The notes under the pieces are model-generated. The model did not search any database. It worked only from the letters and a program-made list of their open reading frames with translations, and was not told the DNA's origin. DNA of 6,467 nt from CAJQQY01 sp964352225 (GTDB lineage Bacteria; Bacteroidota; Bacteroidia; Chitinophagales; Saprospiraceae), in assembly GCA_964352225.1 (NCBI GenBank), contig CAYGRM010000380.1, forward strand, positions 1-6,467. Direction: 5' to 3'. Every line of letters begins with the position of its first letter. Position 1 is the stretch's first letter. A program made the translations under genes and the position numbers. Shown piece after piece: positions 1 to 5,536 of this stretch.

Positions 1-19
1 CTTCGTTAAAAAGCCTCGC

Positions 20-46
20 CGATGCTAGGCATCGCCTACGTTTTTT
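20..46. terminator. Hairpin with flanking T-runs, probable terminator of an upstream gene
   Basis: CGATGC (20-25) pairs with GCATCG (29-34) around a TAG loop. An alternative, mutually exclusive hairpin pairs TAGGC (26-30) with GCCTA (34-38) and is followed by CG and six T (41-46). On the minus strand the first hairpin is followed within a few bases by a run of five T (complement of 8-12). It therefore resembles a terminator that could work in either direction. The gene it would end lies outside the window. The stem is short and not directly joined to the T-run in the first form, so confidence is moderate. It could instead be a copy of a dispersed palindromic repeat. Confidence 0.4.
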
Positions 47-121
47 GCCTCAAAGAAGAAAAATACACTCTCGAAATAACTTATGAATAATTATGACCAA
101 GAACTTAAAATCAATCAAGAA

Positions 122-655
122 ATGAATATCGAACAACTAAAATATCCTATCGGAAAATTTCAAACTCCTCATTCTTATTCTCCTCAAGACATTTCAAATT
201 GGATTTCTATTATTGAAGAAACTCCAGCACAAATCGAAGCGGCTGTCGAAGGTTTAACTGATGAACAACTGAATACTCCCTACCGACCTGAAGGTTGGAC
301 GATTCGCCAAGTTGTACATCATCTGCCAGATAGTCATATGAATAGTTATATTCGATTCAAATGGACTTTGACGGAAGACTCACCAATTATTAAAGCTTAC
401 GATGAACAACTGTGGGGAGACCTCGAAGATGGAAAAAATGCCCCCATCGAAATGAGTATTCAATTATTAAGAAGTTTACACGCACGTTGGGTCGTAGTAA
501 TGAAAAATTTAAGTGCATCAGATTTAAAAAAATGCTTCACTCATCCTGAAACGGGTAATCAAATTTCCCTCAATGAGATGGTAGCATTATATGCTTGGCA
601 TAGCCAACATCATTTGATGCACATCACTTCCTTGAAGGAGAGAATGAATTGGTAG
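122..655 (+). CDS. YfiT/DinB-family putative metal-dependent hydrolase (bacillithiol S-transferase-like)
   Basis: Cytoplasmic four-helix-bundle protein of the DinB/YfiT superfamily. Characterised relatives bind a divalent metal through three histidines; some transfer bacillithiol to electrophiles in thiol-based detoxification. Visible hallmarks are LKYPIGKF near the N-terminus, PEGWTIRQVVHHLPDSH (helix carrying the first ligand) and YAWHSQHHLMH near the C-terminus (helix carrying the other two). Counting from the ATG at 122 gives a 177-residue protein with H67, H160 and H164, which agrees with the Bacillus subtilis YfiT ligand numbering as I remember it; this decided the start. An in-frame ATG at 83 would add 13 residues (MNNYDQELKINQE) that the family does not normally have. 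Neither start has a clear Shine-Dalgarno sequence, as is normal in Bacteroidota. It converges with the next gene. Family assignment is firm; the actual substrate and thiol are not shown by the sequence. Confidence 0.88.
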   Translation: MNIEQLKYPIGKFQTPHSYSPQDISNWISIIEETPAQIEAAVEGLTDEQLNTPYRPEGWTIRQVVHHLPDSHMNSYIRFKWTLTEDSPIIKAYDEQLWGDLEDGKNAPIEMSIQLLRSLHARWVVVMKNLSASDLKKCFTHPETGNQISLNEMVALYAWHSQHHLMHITSLKERMNW

Positions 656-683
656 TAGTTTAACTGCATACTGCCAACTACCT
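651..683. repeat. Period-7 ACTGCCA-like repeat between convergent stop codons
   Basis: Three units start every 7 bp at 663, 670 and 677: ACTGCAT, ACTGCCA and ACTACCT. GGTAGT (651-656) is the exact reverse complement of ACTACC (677-682), so the segment can fold into a 6-bp stem that takes in part of both stop codons (653-655 on +, 682-684 on -). No T-run follows on either strand, so I do not call it an intrinsic terminator. With only three imperfect units it could be chance, but the other intergenic regions here show the same 7-bp spacing. Confidence 0.35.
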
Positions 684-1341
684 AATTTCCTCTCCGCGTT
701 CTTCTCAATTTTCGCCTTTCCATATCACTCAATGTATTAAAAAGTTCTTGATTTATTTTTTCCACAGGTTTGACTAAAGTTCCATCTCCTCGATAGTAAT
801 AATTGACGGTGTAAGGAAATGGACGAAGAGGTTGCAAGCCTTCATGAGTTCTGATAACAAAGGCTTTTTTACCTCCGATGCCGGCGACTTTTACAGGTTT
901 ACCATTCTTTTCTACCGTTAATTCTTCCTGATGAACGAATCCGAATTCTGCATAAAATTTTTGTTTTTTGGAAAAAGGTAAGGAAGAGATACTATTCAAC
1001 TTTGCATCGAAAAGGTTACCTTCGAAATTTCCTTTTTTGACTTCTACACTCTTATCAGAATAATAAAAATAAACAGGGCAAAAGGTGAAATGCTGGTCAA
1101 ATGTTTTTAAAATATCAGTATGAAATTGAGCCATTATTGCGCTTTCTTTTTTGGCTACATCACTTTGACCCATTTCTTTTAGTCTTGTAATTTTAGCTTC
1201 ATTCGTAGGGAGTCGGATCAGCATGACACCAGATCTCAGATTATTCAATTGATCGGTGGCGGTATCTTTTCGGAAGTGGACACTTTTACAATTAGAAAAA
1301 GTAGTTAGGATAAAAATGGCTAAGATAAATCGGAAAGTCAT
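682..1341 (-). CDS. Uncharacterised lipoprotein, Bacteroidota type
   Basis: A 219-residue protein that I do not recognise as any family of known function. The N-terminus MTFRFILAIFILTTFSNC is a lipoprotein signal: a short hydrophobic segment (about residues 5-15) ending in a lipobox-like FSNC, with C18 as the predicted lipid-modified residue. The mature part begins with a polar linker, then a beta strand (SGVMLIRLPT, about 38-46) and a charged helix (about 47-83). FTFCPVYFYYSD (85-96) follows, a strand-like motif that I associate with hypothetical proteins of this phylum. The rest looks like mixed alpha/beta (KAFVIRTHEG, about 159-168; FPYTVNYYYRGDG, about 175-187). The C-terminus is strongly basic (RRKLRRTRRG). 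The start is the only Met preceding the signal sequence. It runs convergent to the YfiT-like gene and divergent from the next lipoprotein gene, so it is probably transcribed alone. Function unknown; likely anchored in a membrane facing the periplasm. Confidence 0.8.
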   Translation of the reverse strand: MTFRFILAIFILTTFSNCKSVHFRKDTATDQLNNLRSGVMLIRLPTNEAKITRLKEMGQSDVAKKESAIMAQFHTDILKTFDQHFTFCPVYFYYSDKSVEVKKGNFEGNLFDAKLNSISSLPFSKKQKFYAEFGFVHQEELTVEKNGKPVKVAGIGGKKAFVIRTHEGLQPLRPFPYTVNYYYRGDGTLVKPVEKINQELFNTLSDMERRKLRRTRRGN

Positions 1342-1361
1342 AGTTGAGTATTTTTTAACGT

Positions 1362-1389
1362 GCTATAAATTGACCGTGTAAAAATTCAA
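1362..1389 (-). promoter_or_regulatory. Candidate promoter for the minus-strand lipoprotein gene
   Basis: Read on the minus strand, TTGAAT (complement of 1384-1389) and TATAGC (complement of 1362-1367) are 16 bp apart, with the second box 20 bp before the start codon at 1341. It resembles a general sigma-70 promoter. The Bacteroidota-type TAnnTTTG box is not present in exact form. AT-rich DNA gives such matches easily, so this is weak. Confidence 0.22.
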
Positions 1390-1524
1390 AATAAAACGCG
1401 GAAGTCAGTACCATTTAGGCATGAAAAGTCAGTTTTTTGATTTTTATAAAAAAGGATTAGAAGGAAGATCAAAATTTATATAATATTATTCATCCTATTT
1501 TCTCAATCATTCGTCTTTAAAAAC

Positions 1525-1553
1525 TTTACAATATTGTTCACAAACACTAATTT
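1525..1553 (+). promoter_or_regulatory. Candidate promoter for the 1623-2300 lipoprotein gene
   Basis: TTTACA (1525-1530) and TAATTT (1548-1553) lie 17 bp apart, about 70 bp upstream of the chosen start codon. TAATTTG also comes one base short of the Bacteroidota TAnnTTTG -7 element. The whole divergent region 1342-1622 is AT-rich and shows no heptad repeat, convincing gene or RNA structure. Its job is presumably to hold the two divergent promoters. Assignment is weak because of the base composition. Confidence 0.28.
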
Positions 1554-1622
1554 GCAAACGTTTTTCGTTCCGAAATGAGGCTTTTAATTCATTTCTCAAG
1601 GATTTCTCAGTTAAAATATTTT

Positions 1623-2300
1623 ATGAAAAAAATTTTTCAAACTACTTTCCTCATTGCTATTTTGATTTCATTCACAAGTTGTTTTGATGTGACGGAAGAA
1701 GTAAAAATGAATGCAGATGGTTCAGGCGAATTACGGCTAAATATTGATTTGAGTCAAAGCAAAGGAAACCTCGCAGGATACATGAATGCAGGCGAAATTA
1801 ATGGAGTAGAAATTCCTTCCAAGGATAAGATAAAATCAGAAATCAAAAAACTTAAAAAAGCGCTTTCCAAAATAAAAGGTATTTCAAAAGTAAAAACCAA
1901 AAGTGATTTTGACGAATTCGTATTTGAAGTAACTGCGAATTTTGCAAATATGAAAGCACTAAATAAAGCGATTAATGCTTCGGTCAAAACTTTTAATCAA
2001 ACACCTTTCCCGCTCCCTCGTTTCAAGCATTTTGCCTTTGGTGAAAATAAGTTCTCCCGACTTTTTGAGTATACAGAGGAGCGATTTACACAAGAAGAAT
2101 TTGACGGAATGATGAGTGTCGTACGATATTTGATGGAGTCTGCTAAGGTGGTGAGCATCTATCGTTTTGAGGAGCCCGTAAAAAACGTTTCCAACTCAAA
2201 AGCCAAAGTATCTCCTTCTAAAAAAGCAGTCATGCTAGAAGGAAATATTGCAGAGTTTGCAACTGGAAAAAAGACTTTAGAAAATCATATTTCATTTTAG
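1623..2300 (+). CDS. Lipoprotein with LppM-like N-terminal region, function unknown
   Basis: A 225-residue predicted lipoprotein. MKKIFQTTFLIAILISFTSC has the charged start, hydrophobic core and lipobox (FTSC, lipidated C20) of a signal peptidase II substrate. The open frame extends upstream to an ATG at 1575, but the extra 16 residues (MRLLIHFSRISQLKYF) would bury the signal sequence, so I chose 1623. The mature protein opens with FDVTEEVKMNADGSGELRLNIDLS (21-44), where paired strands flank an NADGSG turn. This pattern is seen in LppM-like and related envelope lipoproteins that begin by describing a 'V..n.DGsg...v.v' hairpin. A very Lys-rich helix follows (about 61-85, many KK pairs), then a strand (FDEFVFEVTANF) and a mostly hydrophilic C-terminal half. 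No catalytic motif is visible. The large secreted protein gene starts 118 bp downstream on the same strand, with a repeat element between them, so co-transcription is possible but unproven. The LppM comparison is by eye only. Confidence 0.8.
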   Translation: MKKIFQTTFLIAILISFTSCFDVTEEVKMNADGSGELRLNIDLSQSKGNLAGYMNAGEINGVEIPSKDKIKSEIKKLKKALSKIKGISKVKTKSDFDEFVFEVTANFANMKALNKAINASVKTFNQTPFPLPRFKHFAFGENKFSRLFEYTEERFTQEEFDGMMSVVRYLMESAKVVSIYRFEEPVKNVSNSKAKVSPSKKAVMLEGNIAEFATGKKTLENHISF

Positions 2301-2343
2301 GATTATGGATTCAAGATTAATGATTTTCCCATAATCCATAACC
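2300..2343. repeat. Period-7 inverted-repeat element (GATTnnn heptads, TCCCAT hinge)
   Basis: Four units beginning GATT start exactly every 7 bp at 2301, 2308, 2315 and 2322. They are followed by a TCCCAT string (2327-2332, overlapping the return arm) and by two inverted units, CATAATC (2330-2336) and CATAACC (2337-2343), again 7 bp apart. GGATTATGG (2300-2308) is the exact reverse complement of CCATAATCC (2329-2337), giving a 9-bp stem with a 20-base loop. The element begins on the last base of the upstream gene's TAG stop. It is followed by A-rich rather than T-rich DNA, so a standard intrinsic terminator for the upstream gene is unlikely. Confidence 0.6.
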
Positions 2344-2418
2344 AAAAAAAACTCCTCAACCATGGAAACAACAACTCTCAATTATTTTTTTTACAATAAA
2401 TTATTAAAAACCAATTCG

Positions 2419-4146
2419 ATGAAATTTATTAGAAAAACTGCGCTACTATTATTACTCATTATTACAGCAATGAGTGCGCAAGCTCAAGATTTAAAACAAT
2501 ACATTCCAAGTGATGCAACATTCGTAGTGAGTATGGATTTAGCTAATTTGGATAGCAAAATTAGCTTTGACAAACTAAAAGAATTCGACTTCTACAAAGA
2601 AGGAATGAAAGAATTCGAAAAGGAAATGTATCGAGAAAATAAAGACCTCGCAGAAGCATTTAAAAATCCATCTGCTTATGGAATTGATGTGATGAGTGAG
2701 TCATTTATGTTTGGAAATATTTCAAAGGAATCTTCTCTTTTTGGATTTGTATTTAATATTTCTGATAGTAAGAAGTTTACAAAGTTTTTTAAAGAAACTG
2801 TTGTTCCAGAAGCAAAAGGTGCGGTGATGGGCATGATGGGGAAATTCCAAACCATGACTGACGATGGAGCAACTTTCGCATGGAATGATAAGGTTGGAGT
2901 TCTCGTAGGTGGGATGCCAAATGGAGATGGAGACAAAGCAGTAGTTGATGGTTTTGTCAAAAAAGTATTAGATGGAGGGCCTAAAAGTTCGATCATGGCT
3001 GATGCTAGATTCAATAGAGCAACCAAAGGAAGAAAGAGTGATATGCGGATGTGGATGGATTACAACTGGGTGATGGATATGCAAATGGGCGGTAGCGAAA
3101 TGGCGAATGTTCCAGGAATGGAGGCAGTAATGACTTCAATGAAAGAATTGTACAAAGATTCTGATTACTTGGTAGAGTTGAATTTCAACGATGGGGCGGT
3201 AGTGATGGATTCAAAAATGTATATGAATCAAAAAGCATCAGATATGTTTGGGAAAATGACGGAAGGAGAATTGAATAAAAACTTCTTCAAGTATTTACCC
3301 AAAGATAATCTGATGGGCTATTTTTCCTTAGCGATGAAAACAGAAAATTTTGCCGATGGAATGTTCCAAATGTTTGATCCAATGATTAAAGAAATGGGAA
3401 TGACTCGAGAGGCAATGGAGGGAATGGCATTAGGTGCGGTGAATTCGATGGGCTTAGAAATGGATGCCAAAGGATTGTACGAAATTATTTCAGGAGATAT
3501 GGTTTTTGCAGTAACTGGGATGCGTGAGTTTACGATTAAGAAAACTCAGTACGATGATGACTTTAATAAAGTAGAAGTTGAAGCGCAGCAAATGTTACCA
3601 GAAGTAGTTGCAATGATGTCGTATGGAAGAGAAGCGGATTTGAAAAAAATCGTTCAAATGGGAGTAGATGCAGGTGCATTAACCAAAGTTGGAGATGCTT
3701 TCAAAGTAGCTGTTCCGATGGATGATCTTCCGATGGATATGTATCTTTCAATGAAAGATGGGATTTTATTTATTACGAATAATAATGAATTAGCAACCGG
3801 CAAACTCAAAGGTGGTTACTCTAAATCAGATCGGATGACCAAGGATCAGCAAAAATTAATGAAAGAAAGTGGTGGTGCATTTTTCTGGGATATTCCATCA
3901 AGCTTGAATGCTGCTTCTGCCTTTGCTAAAGAGGAAGGAATGAATGATAAAATGGCTGAAAAAATGCTCAATGTTAGCAAGCAAAGTTTTGAAAGCATGA
4001 TCATTTCTACTGATAAAGATGTTAAAGGAAGTTATAACTCTGAGTTCAAACTTAATTTCTCGAATAAAAAGATGAATGCTTTGGAGCAATTATTTAGTTA
4101 TTTTAATGAAATGTACATGACCGCAATGAATAGCGGTGGAATGTAG
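2419..4146 (+). CDS. Secreted Met-rich protein with two related halves (DUF4836/DUF3352-like)
   Basis: A 575-residue exported protein. MKFIRKTALLLLLIITAMSAQAQ is a classic signal peptide with an AQA-Q cleavage region, so the mature chain starts near D24. An in-frame ATG at 2362 would add 19 residues before the signal and is disfavoured. No lipobox or sorting domain is seen, so it is probably periplasmic or loosely attached to the outer membrane. The opening YIPSDATFVVSMDLANLDSK resembles proteins annotated as DUF4836 or DUF3352 in this phylum, which have no established function. A second, similar opening (YLPKDNLMGYFSLAMKTEN, from about residue 292) and later matching segments suggest a duplicated domain: 24 to about 280, and about 285-575. 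Composition is extreme: by my count 58 Met in about 552 mature residues, with no Cys and no His. The Met are clustered, for example MRMWMDYNWVMDMQM and MFQMFDPMIKEMGM. A strong terminator lies about 80 bp after the stop. Family call is tentative; the coding call is firm. Confidence 0.85.
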   Translation: MKFIRKTALLLLLIITAMSAQAQDLKQYIPSDATFVVSMDLANLDSKISFDKLKEFDFYKEGMKEFEKEMYRENKDLAEAFKNPSAYGIDVMSESFMFGNISKESSLFGFVFNISDSKKFTKFFKETVVPEAKGAVMGMMGKFQTMTDDGATFAWNDKVGVLVGGMPNGDGDKAVVDGFVKKVLDGGPKSSIMADARFNRATKGRKSDMRMWMDYNWVMDMQMGGSEMANVPGMEAVMTSMKELYKDSDYLVELNFNDGAVVMDSKMYMNQKASDMFGKMTEGELNKNFFKYLPKDNLMGYFSLAMKTENFADGMFQMFDPMIKEMGMTREAMEGMALGAVNSMGLEMDAKGLYEIISGDMVFAVTGMREFTIKKTQYDDDFNKVEVEAQQMLPEVVAMMSYGREADLKKIVQMGVDAGALTKVGDAFKVAVPMDDLPMDMYLSMKDGILFITNNNELATGKLKGGYSKSDRMTKDQQKLMKESGGAFFWDIPSSLNAASAFAKEEGMNDKMAEKMLNVSKQSFESMIISTDKDVKGSYNSEFKLNFSNKKMNALEQLFSYFNEMYMTAMNSGGM

Positions 4147-4150
4147 TTTT

Positions 4151-4354
4151 TATAAAAGTGATGAACTTGATGAACTATGAGATATAAGTGATGAGTCCCA
4201 TGATAGAGACTCTTATCATCTATGACTTAAAATAAAAATAGGTTGAATGGATTCCATTCAACCTATTTTATTTTAAGTGATGAGATTTAGCTGATGAGTA
4301 TTTCCACAGCGGGATTTCTCATCACTTATCACTTATATCTCATCACTTTTTATA
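4151..4354. repeat. Compound inverted-repeat element with GTGATGA heptads
   Basis: This fills most of the first half of the 375-bp gap after the Met-rich gene. Its ends are near-perfect inverted repeats: TATAAAAGTGATGA (4151-4164) and, on the other strand, TATAAAAAGTGATGA (complement of 4340-4354), differing by one A. Inside are GTGATGA-type units with 7-bp phase. On the minus strand the right end reads GTGATGA, GATATAA, GTGATAA, GTGATGA in uninterrupted 7-bp steps. On the plus strand GATATAA and GTGATGA (4181-4194) and GTGATGA, GATTTAG, CTGATGA (4277-4297) keep the same step. A 9-bp tandem TGATGAACT occurs at 4159 and 4168. GAGTC (4193-4197) and GACTC (4208-4212) enclose a TCCCAT string. A terminator stem sits in the middle. 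No target-site duplication or open frame is present, so I do not call it a transposon. Confidence 0.6.
4226..4277. terminator. Strong intrinsic terminator, likely bidirectional
   Basis: A nearly perfect hairpin with a 3-base ATT loop. The core is TAGGTTGAATGG pairing with CCATTCAACCTA. It is extended outwards by an A-rich left side and a T-rich right side with one extra A on the left, giving arms of about 24 bases. The T-rich right side supplies the U-tract for plus-strand transcripts, ending the Met-rich gene about 80 bp after its stop. Because the left side is A-rich, the minus-strand transcript would also carry a U-tract. It is nested in the GTGATGA repeat element. Confidence 0.88.
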
Positions 4355-4482
4355 TGTTTCTTTTTGAAAAACAATTTTCCCATGTTCCTTATTTTAGAAT
4401 ACTATTGGTAATTTTACGGCCCGTTTTAAAAGCAATTTTCCCCAAAAATGTAGATTAGCTGACTTTATTAAGACGCAGATTT

Positions 4483-4503
4483 AAAGAACGAAGCGTTCTT
4501 TTT
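4483..4503 (+). promoter_or_regulatory. Leader hairpin followed by a T-run just before the oxidoreductase gene
   Basis: AAAGAACG (4483-4490) pairs exactly with CGTTCTTT (4494-4501) around AAG and runs directly into TTTTT (4499-4503). It has the form of a small intrinsic terminator, yet it ends only 18 bases before the start codon at 4522, inside the probable 5' untranslated region. It could be an attenuator, an mRNA-stabilising hairpin, or the end of a short transcript. The rest of 4355-4521 is AT-rich and includes two similar CAATTTTCCC strings (near 4372 and 4433). I see no clear TTG/TAnnTTTG promoter or known riboswitch there. Confidence 0.45.
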
Positions 4504-4521
4504 GCATAAAACAAAACAAAC

Positions 4522-5505
4522 ATGCTAAAAATAGGAGTGTTGGGTGTTGGCCATTTAGGAAAAATCCATGTAAAGTGTATTCAACAAACGGATTGTTTCC
4601 AATTAGTTGGATTTTTTGATCCAAATGAGGAGAATGCTGCACAAGTGATTGAAAATCAAGGCATTAAAAGGTTCGAAAAAGTAGAAGACTTACTTCAGGA
4701 AGTTGACGTGGTTGATATCGTAACTCCCACAATTACGCATTTTGAGTTGGCCTTATTAGCCATACAGCATGGTAAACATGTTTTTATAGAAAAACCTTTA
4801 TGTAATACGGTGGAAGAAGCGGAAACACTTTTGGCTGCTTGCAAAAAGCATGGAGTTAAAGTTCAAGTTGGGCATGTGGAAAGATTTAATCCAGCGCTTT
4901 TAGCCTTGGAGGACATGAAACTTGCACCGATGTTCATTGAAGCACATCGGTTGGCGGTTTTTAATCCAAGAGGAACAGATGTATCGGTGATTTTGGATTT
5001 GATGATTCATGACTTAGATATAGTATTGAGTTTGGTTGATTCGGAGGTGAAAGGAGTTCATGCAAGCGGAGTGAGTGTGGTGAGTGATACGCCTGATATT
5101 GCGAACGTTCGCTTGGAATTTGAAAATGGTTGTGTGGCAAATCTGACGGCAAGTAGAATTTCAATGAAACAAATGCGGAAGGTGAGATTATTCCAACCTG
5201 ACGCCTATATCAGTTTAGATTTTTTGGAAAAAAATACCCAAGTCATTCGACTATATGATGAAGGTTCGCCTGATCTTCCAAAGGATGCTAACTTGCTGGA
5301 CTTACAAACGCCAAAGGGAAAAAAACATATTCACATTGATATGCCTCACATAGAACCTGTCAATGCGATTCAATTAGAATTAGAAACATTCGCAGAAAGT
5401 ATATTGCAAAATAAAAAACCAAAAGTCAGTATCGACGATGGTTATCGAGCATTAAAAATGGCTCATGAAATTATTAAAACTATTGAAAAAAATAGCGAGA
5501 GGTAA
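4522..5505 (+). CDS. Gfo/Idh/MocA-family NAD(P)-dependent oxidoreductase
   Basis: A 327-residue cytoplasmic dehydrogenase of normal family length. The N-terminal Rossmann fold (about 1-120) has the dinucleotide-binding glycine motif in IGVLGVGHLGKIH (G8, G10, G13), an acidic residue after the second strand (FFDPNE, D33), VDIVTPTITH (65-73) and the signature EKP (90-92) in HVFIEKPLCNT. The C-terminal alpha/beta domain begins with VGHVERFNPAL (116-126) and includes LDLMIHDLD, where D159 and H163 fit the family's active-site Asp-x-x-x-His. The GHVERFNP form and the overall sequence remind me of UDP-GlcNAc 3-dehydrogenase-like (GnnA/WlbA-type) members, so a sugar-nucleotide substrate is a reasonable guess. 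No partner aminotransferase is present in the window to support a specific pathway. The start is the first ATG of the frame and directly precedes the Rossmann strand. A lipoprotein gene follows after 31 bp and is probably co-transcribed. Confidence 0.93.
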   Translation: MLKIGVLGVGHLGKIHVKCIQQTDCFQLVGFFDPNEENAAQVIENQGIKRFEKVEDLLQEVDVVDIVTPTITHFELALLAIQHGKHVFIEKPLCNTVEEAETLLAACKKHGVKVQVGHVERFNPALLALEDMKLAPMFIEAHRLAVFNPRGTDVSVILDLMIHDLDIVLSLVDSEVKGVHASGVSVVSDTPDIANVRLEFENGCVANLTASRISMKQMRKVRLFQPDAYISLDFLEKNTQVIRLYDEGSPDLPKDANLLDLQTPKGKKHIHIDMPHIEPVNAIQLELETFAESILQNKKPKVSIDDGYRALKMAHEIIKTIEKNSER

Positions 5506-5516
5506 GTTGACTTACC
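5501..5516 (+). other. Small hairpin over the oxidoreductase stop codon
   Basis: GGTAAGT (5501-5507) and ACTTACC (5510-5516) are perfect inverted arms separated by TG; in RNA this would fold as a 6-bp stem with a UUGA loop. The TAA stop (5503-5505) lies in the left arm, and the next gene's chosen start is 20 bases downstream. No T-run follows, so it should not terminate transcription. It could influence translation coupling or mRNA processing between the two genes. Confidence 0.4.
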
Positions 5517-5536
5517 GATCGTTAAAAAACAAGATT

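Noticed and set aside
83..121. N-terminal extension of the YfiT-like protein from an ATG at 83
   Set aside because: The 13 extra residues are not typical of the family, and starting at 122 places the metal-binding histidines at the expected positions. The longer form remains possible.
1421..1483. Short ATG-initiated open frame of 20 codons (MKSQFFDFYKKGLEGRSKFI) in the divergent intergenic region
   Set aside because: It is too short to support from sequence alone, has no recognisable homology or ribosome-binding context, and such frames are common by chance.
2300..2343. CRISPR-like or iteron-like array
   Set aside because: Units are only 7 bp, degenerate and without spacers. No cas or replication initiator gene is present, and the inverted half does not fit iterons or CRISPR.
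2676..3026. Antisense open frame of 116 codons inside the Met-rich gene
   Set aside because: It lies wholly opposite a clear coding sequence with a signal peptide. Its translation looks like a reflection of that gene's codon usage and has no domain features. The other antisense frames at 1754-1987, 3898-4089, 4961-5164, 5783-5974 and 5941-6123 were dropped for the same reason.
4151..4354. Interpretation as a MITE or insertion sequence remnant
   Set aside because: Terminal inverted repeats are present, but there is no clear target-site duplication, no transposase fragment, and the interior is explained by heptad repeats plus a terminator. It is kept as a repeat element only.
5465..5536. Translation of the last lipoprotein from ATG 5465, overlapping the oxidoreductase gene
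   Set aside because: It would put 24 basic residues ahead of a complete lipoprotein signal sequence that starts with its own ATG at 5537.
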